Positions 63,801 to 64,000 of a stretch of 64,000 nucleotides of DNA are shown in pieces. Within the stretch, counting starts at the first letter, position 1. Each line of letters opens with the position of its first letter. Both the position numbers and the translations under genes were made by a program. The notes beneath the pieces are model-generated. The model worked only from the letters and a program-made list of their open reading frames with translations. It did no database searches and was not told where the DNA came from. The stretch is from Terribium retamae. Its GTDB lineage: Bacteria; Pseudomonadota; Alphaproteobacteria; Rhizobiales; Rhizobiaceae. Location: NCBI RefSeq assembly GCF_022347545.1, contig NZ_JAKREW010000016.1, positions 1-64,000 on the forward strand. The letters run 5' to 3'.

Positions 63801-64000
63801 GTCAGCACGTCCTCCGCAACGCTCGCTGGCCCGGGGACGGTGTTCACCGGCGCATCGTTGACGGCGATGACGTTGACGGTCGCGACCGCCGTATTCGAAT
63901 TGGCGGTGCCGTCGTTGACGGTGACATTGATGGTGCGGGGCGTTGTCGACGGATTTTCCGAAGTCGACGCGTAACGCACCTGCTCCAGCGCTGTTTCATA
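45890..64000 (-). CDS. Giant tandem Ig/cadherin-repeat protein, adhesin-like (5' end beyond window)
   Basis: More than 6,029 codons are open to the window edge, so the N-terminus and any signal are missing. Almost all of it is tandem repeats of about 80-140 residues: roughly 54 whole units plus a partial first one. Typical unit signals are TNEDTPV, DxDGDxLT (calcium-type acidic turns), NADGTxTYTP and FNGxDSFTYTVSDG. Four flavours are visible: tandem-95/cadherin-like, VCBS-like (DLAAGQTRTTSVTY), He_PIG-like (TGLPAGLxxDxxTGxISGTI), and a longer LTGTLADINAYLA type. I see no cysteine. The last 251 residues are a non-repeat tail. It probably extends from the cell surface or is secreted, likely by a type I route, but no RTX nonapeptides are seen. 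Confidence 0.9.
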   Translation of the reverse strand, partial: YETALEQVRYASTSENPSTTPRTINVTVNDGTANSNTAVATVNVIAVNDAPVNTVPGPASVAEDVLTAISGISVADVDNGTVTVTLSVANGILSPSVIAGTVTGNNTATITISGTVAQVNGVLASLRYQGNADFNGSDTLTVSTSDGALNDVDTVAITVTPVADIVADNVTTNEDTPISFNTITGTNGASADNFENAGRAISAVTQPPAGQGSVAFNPDGTITYTPATNFSGTTSFTYTVTSGGVTETATVTVTVNAVNDAPANTLPASGWATNEDTAVVLTGLSVADPDAAAGTITVRLDVASGALAASAGGGVAISGSGSGSLTLTGTLADINAYLASASAPVFTPAANANGPVALTMTTNDGGNTGSGGALTDVDTRTITVAAVNDAPVNTMPASYATNEDTALGLTGLQIADVDAASGTMTVVLTVSSGSLTATAGGSVTVAGSGTSSITLTGTLANINAFLAGASRPSFVPAADFNGPVSLTMTTSDGGNTGAGGVLSATDTRTITVNPVNDAPVLDLDASGAGTGYSTSYTENGAGVAIVDADSLITDIDSANMASATIVIANGQPGDVLSVSGALPTGITAAWNPATFTLTLTGSASKAAYETALEQVRYSSTSDDPSTVNRTINVVVNDGSTDSNVAVATVSVTAVNDAPVNTLPAAGWTVDEDTLLPLAGLSVSDPDAGAAPMTLTLSVGSGTLAAGNAGGVIVTGSGSGSITLTGTLASINAYLASASRPVYSPVADFNGSVTLTMTTSDGSLSDTDTRTITVAPITDIANDAVTTNEDTAVTINVNANDSFENSGHTITAINGTSIVTNGAVAVANGTVRLNADGTLTFTPAADYNGAASFNYTVASGGVTETAAVNVTITAVNDAPVNTVPGAQTIAEDTPLAVGGVSVNDVDGGTLTTTLTVTNGTLSVAASGATIGGNGTATVTISGTAAQINAALAGLVYNATADYYGPAQLTVQTSDGALSDTDFVAITVTPVADIVADSVTTNEDTPISFNVLTGTNGASADNFENGGRVVSAVTQPPAGQGTVTFNADGTITYTPAADFNGTTSFTYTVTSGGVTETTTVTVTVNPINDAPVNTVPGAQSTAEDTTLVFASATGNAITVSDVDGNVMTVTVTVTNGTFSLSGTTGLTFSAGDGTADQTMTFSGTAAAINAALAGAGYAPTADYNGPALLTIQTSDGALSDTDTIAISISPVADITNDTASTAEDTPVTISVLANDSFENPGRTISAVNGIAVTPGGPAVAMANGTVALNAAGQLIFTPTTDFNGNASFTYTVSSGGVTETATVNVAVASVNTPPINTLPSAFNTLEDTSVALAGLQVADADAGSGSISVTLSVDAGTLSAATAAGVTINGSGTATITLFGTLADINAYLAGATRPTFTPAANATANVTLTMTTSDNGNTGGPALVDIDTATITITPVNDAPSGADRAATIAEDTTYTFTASDFGFSDPNDSPANALAAIVITSIPANGVLSLGGTPVVAGQVITAANIANLTWTPAADASGTALASFTFHVRDNGGTANGGQDTDPTPNTFTFNVTAVNDAPINTLPSSFGVNEDTALVLTGLRVSDVDAGAGPITITLGVSSGTLSALSGAGVNVTGSGSGTIVLTGTITDLNAYLASASRPTFNPSANFNGPLTLTMTTSDGGNTGSGGVLADTDTAIITVAPINDAPVGSNTAFVTNEDTPFNGTLPIATDVDGDPLTYGAGATAPAHGTVVINANGTYTYAPAANFSGSDTFTYTVTDGTATVEYTVTVTVNPINDAPVAVGDTAQTNANTPANVNVLANDTDVDGDVLTVSQVNGSSANIGTAVGGSNGGTFTIGADGVAIFNPAGAFADLAAGQTRTTSVTYQASDGHGGFSTATLTITVIGTDDAPVSTPIANQTSNDAQTVSFNVSGNFSDPDAGDTLTFTATGLPAGLTIDAATGVISGTIDRSASVTGPYSVTVVAIDSSGLQASRTFTWTVLNPAPVARNDAVATTENSTVSGSVFADNGSGADSDPDGDPITVAAVNGSAAGVGTAIAGSSGGTFTTNADGTYSFLPGTGFDDLAAGQTRTTSVSYTISDGQGGTSTATVVVTVTGQNDAPVAVNDTFVTSEDTPVTFDVRTNDSDVDGGTITVTQIEDQNIAPGGTVAVTGGTVTLNADGTLTFTPAPDFNGSPSFTYTISDGQGGTGTGTVNGTVNPVQDSPVAANDTFVTNEDTAVTVDVLANDSDPDRDPLSVTQINGTDIVPGSSVAVTGGTVTLNADGTLTFTPAANFNGSPSFTYTISDGHGGTASATVNGTVNPIQDPPVAANDAFTTNEDTAVTFDVRGNDGDPDGDPLSVTQINGTNIAPGNSIAVTGGTVTLNANGTLTFTPTANFNGSPSFTYTVSDGQGGVATATVNGTVVAVNDAPVANDDTFTTDEDTATVFDVRTNDSDVEADALSVTQINGQNIAAGSSVAVAGGTVSLGVDGRLTFTPAADFHGSPSFTYTISDGHGGTATATVTGTVNPVNDAPVAVADSFTTNEDTPVVINVRSNDSDVDGDTITITQINGTAIAVGASVSVTGGSVMLNADGTLTFAPDANFNGNPSFTYTISDGNGGSATATVSGTVAAVNDAPVSSDTTVTTPEDGTLNGTLPPASDVDGDTVTYAAGSTTPAHGTVTINANGTYSYVPAPNFNGSDSFSFIVSDGNGGTNEYTVTVNVTPQNDAPVGTPIPDRSSQDGAAVNVSIAGFFSDIDGDTLSFSQTGLPAGLSIGANGVISGTIDRQASQGGPGANGIYTVTITASDGHGGTASQTFTFTVGNPPPVAVNDTAVTNEDTPVTINVLDGSASGGAADSDPDGDPLTVISASAANGAVTIGANGQITYVPNSNFNGTDIITYTISDGNGGTATATVTVTVNPVNDAPSGTPIADRTRNDGDTDSINASAFFADVDGDTLAYSVTGLPAGLTIDAATGVISGTIAHDASGPTGERVYTVTVSASDGHGGTMPITFRYTVLNLPPVAENDTATTTEDTPVDIPILANDSDPDGDDAEVIRVNNIVLTVGGPGVATSNGLVQLVLDGSGQQVLRFTPNADYNGQEAFTYTIDDGNGGVDTATVTITVVAENDDPVVTNPIPDRVRADGQSFTYDTSDFFNDPDGDGLNYVITGLPAGLTYDPLTGIISGMIDHNASQGGSGGVYTVTITAYDRPGGTGLSVAQSFDLTVTNPRPVAINDTVTVNEDAVAVFNVLTGAGTTSGASGADTDPDGDILTVTAASAGNGTVIIGANGQLTYTPKANFNGTDTIIYTISDGQGGTSTATVTVTVNAVNDAPISQDIANRIDNDSQIIAPQSFAPYFEDIDGDTLTYTVTGLPPGLTFNAATGEVSGTIDSGASTGGPAGNGVYTVTIVASDGSLTATETFTWFIDNLPPTAFDDTLTVNEDAGATGGNVLTNDIDPDGDGFAVSAVEGQTVVPGSPVTVTGSSGGTFTINADGSYTFVAGPVFSDLQAGETRTTTIVYTIRDDDGGLDTATLTVLVTGVNDSPTVDAIPSYTRADGQSMTSNPLNISTFFHDVESDALTFSATGLPSGLTMDAAGNITGVIANNASVNAPYTVTVTANDGNGGSVIQTFTFNVTNPAPTAANDTASTAEDTPIESINVLGNDTDPDGDILFVDPAFPPQAGHGTVSINADGTLRYVPNPDYNGTDTIVYRISDGQGGFSTGVVTVNVGAENDPPSVTPIPDILRNDSDTFSLDVTGNFSDPEGDPLTYTITGLPPGLTYDPATGVVSGKIAPDASGPTGRQTYIVTVTASDGFPGGSAATQFAFVVENLAPEANNDTATTAEDTPVNIPVLANDRDPDGDDGVVISVNGVDLILNGPSVQTTNGSVQLVMDGSAMVLRFTPNPNYNGTESFTYTIDDGNSGVDTATVTITVTPVNDAPVASTIPDLSRPDSSTVNLNISGYFSDVDGDDLDYAITGLPPGLTFDPETGLITGTLTANASQNSPYTVTVVANDREGGSGLSATTTFIFTVTNPAPGANNDTVVTNEDTAVTFNPITGVGTTSGAAGADVDPDGDPLTVTQIGGQPIAVNGTVSVTNGTARLNADGTLTFTPSANFNGTAIINYRVSDGNGGFDDASISVTVNAVNDVPSIDLNASTAGTGHDATYAEGDSPVTIAHGDAIALDAEDQIVRLDIALAGFVDGSAERIHLNGSVDLIYGTARNGTISFGGTTFAFTYDGAGSLHFENAAGATVPMTGSAVSALVRALQYDNTSDNPTTGARTLTFTVTDAEGAISPTAVATISVAPVNDNPIAVDDTSTTGENTPLTGAVPGVLGNDSDPEGDALMVTAVNGGAVGTTVAGSNGGSFIINADGSYSFDPLTAFDDLQVNETRSTTVTYTVSDGHGGTATATLTVVVSGANDAPVGAGDSISTAEDTPFTGTLPVATDVDGDTLTYAAEVQPAHGTVSISTNGTYIYTPAPDYHGPDSFTYTVSDGTTSVTYTVSIDVLPGQDAPVGRDIPNAVYSDAQTVSFNVSGYFSDVDGDTLTFSQTGLPDGLVFDPVTGLISGQVASNASQVGGGIYTVTITARDTAGNTASETFTITVTNPAPIARDDSVATAENTPLSGSVFANNGNGADSDPDGDTIAVSAVNGQAANVGGAVIGSTGGSFTVNANGTFTFDPGADFDTLKPGENRTTSIVYTISDGQGGTSTATFTVTVHGQNDAPVGSNTSISTLEDTPFNGTLPVATDVDGDPLSYGVGSQPTNGTVTINPNGTYTYTPNGNYNGPDSFTYTVTDGTSVVTYTVSVAVGPVNDAPVAQDNTHTTAEDIPVSGAISFTDIDTPTAQISVVLETAPASGTVVVNANGTYIYTPNANFHGIDSFVVRVADPDGGFDLATVTITVTPANDAPVAVDDTGATTENASTSGNVILDPPGRDSDIDGDTLIVVGVGAPTGGVGSPISGSNGGRFVIQPDGSFQFEPGADFDNLAAGQTRTTSVTYTVSDGQGGTASATLTITVTGTNDAPNATTLPPQSSADGAAVSISPGSAFSDIDIGDVLTFDVTGLPQGLIFDPATGTITGTIDRDASGPTGTRDYSVTVTATDLNGATVTRSFVWTITNPGPDAVNDNVNVTEDGTLTGSVLADNGNGPDSDPDSDPLSVSLVTGPASGTLILNPDGTFTYNPGANFNGVDSFVYRVSDGNGGFDTATVTITVTPVNDSPVAGNDSFAIDEDGSVDIAVLGNDSDIDGDPLTITEINGQSIVVGGVVAVTGGTVTLNADGTLHFTADPDFNGAPSFTYTVSDGTASVQTTVRGTVGAVNDAPVNTLPPTFNGTEDQPLTLTGLSVSDADAGGGTIQVTLAVDAGTLTANSGGGVIVSGSGSGSIILSGTLADINAYLASGLAPVYQPVANSNAPVTLTMVTDDQGNSGSGGALSDTDTAMILLQPVNDAPVALGNSHVTPEDTPVAGRIVASDVDGDALTFALVGQPGNGTVVLNADGTYVYTPNADFSGSEIFEIVIDDGHGGATTVAVTVTVTPVNDSPVGRDTTITAKEDLPVSGTLPAATDPEGDPLTYGLGSPPAHGTVVVNADGTYTYTPNPDYNGSDSFTYTVSDGTNTVTYTVSVNVTPVDDRPVGSDDNVATDEDTPISGRLPVAVDPDGDPLTYGLGSQAGHGTVTVNADGTYTYTPSLNYNGADSFTYTVNDGTSTVTYTVFINVRPVNDAPVGSNADIEVQEGTSVVGKLPVATDAEGDPLTYGVGSQPGHGTVTVNADGTYAYTPAPGYSGPDSFTYSVSDGTNMVVYTVAINVRASGGLPTLEIDPPMVFPEEREQISERPQMVVQGEVLQSIGDLGGISDRITADGPIDSVVNAFGTLNGISGLPAEGAVLHVVRQIGEWSDSTKRIDDLIVKPLRGGSSIDVSSAGGEHTWFKVDAILDQGLIYVLISAREGGAAVEFRVTQADGRALPEWLSVTSRGVTIGQVPAGSPFIDLRVQAVVEGGVVEDTFRVDLLTGTILDHAADRRADLDSGFFSTRLDQELDGGIEEANLLVKALQGWSGLDAT
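45893..46645 (-). other. Non-repeat C-terminal tail of the giant protein
   Basis: These 251 residues contain no repeat of the array. An acidic, Glu-rich junction (PPMVFPEEREQISERPQ) leads to a beta-rich domain. A degenerate He_PIG-like unit follows (LPEWLSVTSRGVTIGQVPAG), then an acidic end (DLDSGFFSTRLDQELDGG, then LLVKALQGW). A C-terminal type I secretion signal could lie here; this is inference. Confidence 0.6.
46646..47431 (-). repeat. Three terminal 91-codon units
   Basis: Units beginning at 47431, 47158 and 46885 share DPLTYGxGS, HGTVxVNADGTYxYTP and SDGTxxVxYTV. The first two are exactly 273 bases; the last loses its final turn where the C-terminal tail begins. Confidence 0.85.
56135..57679 (-). 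repeat. Five consecutive 309-bp units
   Basis: Five units of exactly 103 codons each fill 1,545 bases with no length change. Each begins F(V/T)T-EDT and carries VTQI, TGGTVTLNADGTLTFTP-like strands and GSPSFTYTISDG. The constant period, in an otherwise variable array, points to recent amplification or conversion. Confidence 0.85.

Larger units (their letters stand above)
46646..64000 (-). repeat. Coding tandem repeat array of about 55 Ig/cadherin-like units
   Basis: The array covers 17.4 kb inside the giant gene. Unit lengths vary by subtype, mostly 91-130 residues. The repeats are similar at the protein level and, in places, nearly identical in DNA, so this region will be prone to misassembly and unequal recombination. 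Confidence 0.9.

Noticed and set aside
46025..63974. Many long plus-strand open frames opposite the giant gene (up to about 440 codons)
   Set aside because: They repeat with the same period as the minus-strand repeats, have no recognisable domains or start signals, and arise because GC-rich repetitive codons leave few stops on the other strand.
46646..64000. CRISPR-like or satellite repeats
   Set aside because: The repeats are long, imperfect, in frame and translate to known Ig/cadherin-type units; there are no short identical repeats with unique spacers and no cas genes.

Overview
The window looks like a chromosome segment of a GC-rich alphaproteobacterium of the order Hyphomicrobiales (Rhizobiales), most like Mesorhizobium, Aminobacter and other Phyllobacteriaceae. 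The grounds are the protein family set, the aerobic-type cobalamin genes with cbtAB, the class I PHA synthase beside homoserine dehydrogenase and an AlaC/DapL-type aminotransferase, and the many FAD-GcvT fusion proteins. The genus is an inference from family resemblance; no marker gene settles it.

Bases 1-30.6 kb are mostly catabolism of N-methylated and N-heterocyclic compounds. They hold a TetR regulator with a palindromic operator candidate, a divergent FAD-GcvT demethylase-like protein, a small exported protein, a large MscS-type channel, and a tetrahydrofolate-dependent heterotetrameric sarcosine oxidase operon (soxB-soxD-soxA-soxG) followed by a Rid protein and an MFS pump. Next come a nitroreductase and an XRE-cupin regulator, then a tight operon of two dimethylglycine-dehydrogenase-like flavoproteins enclosing a HAD phosphatase and an aminotransferase. 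A seven-gene minus-strand operon follows: an NMT1/THI5-like ABC importer, a cytosine-deaminase-like amidohydrolase, a GlcD-like FAD oxidase and two flavodoxin-fold reductases. Divergent from it are a Rid-family protein and a creatininase homologue.

Bases 30.6-35.5 kb are a compact cobalamin locus. A B12 riboswitch with a good promoter precedes cbtB-cbtA-cobP-cobO. cbiB/cobD is sandwiched with almost no flanking DNA and shares its start codon bases with the divergent cobC. A tyrosine-phosphatase-fold protein is translationally coupled to cobC.

Bases 35.5-45.7 kb carry housekeeping and envelope genes: an MFS transporter, a DUF1624 acyltransferase-like membrane protein with a Cys-rich tail, an ICMT/PEMT-like methyltransferase, homoserine dehydrogenase, an AlaC/DapL-type aminotransferase, a lipoprotein, PHA synthase, an M15-type peptidase lipoprotein, a small unknown protein, and tRNA-Glu(TTC) with a clear promoter.

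From 45.89 kb to the window edge a single minus-strand gene encodes more than 6,000 residues of tandem Ig/cadherin-like repeats, about 54 whole units plus one partial. It is a giant surface or secreted adhesin-like protein whose 5' end lies beyond the window. The repeat block, a perfect 16-bp inverted repeat just past its stop, the phosphatase in the cobalamin locus, and the flavoprotein-HAD-aminotransferase operon are the most interesting items. I see no CRISPR array, insertion sequence, integrase or prophage gene.
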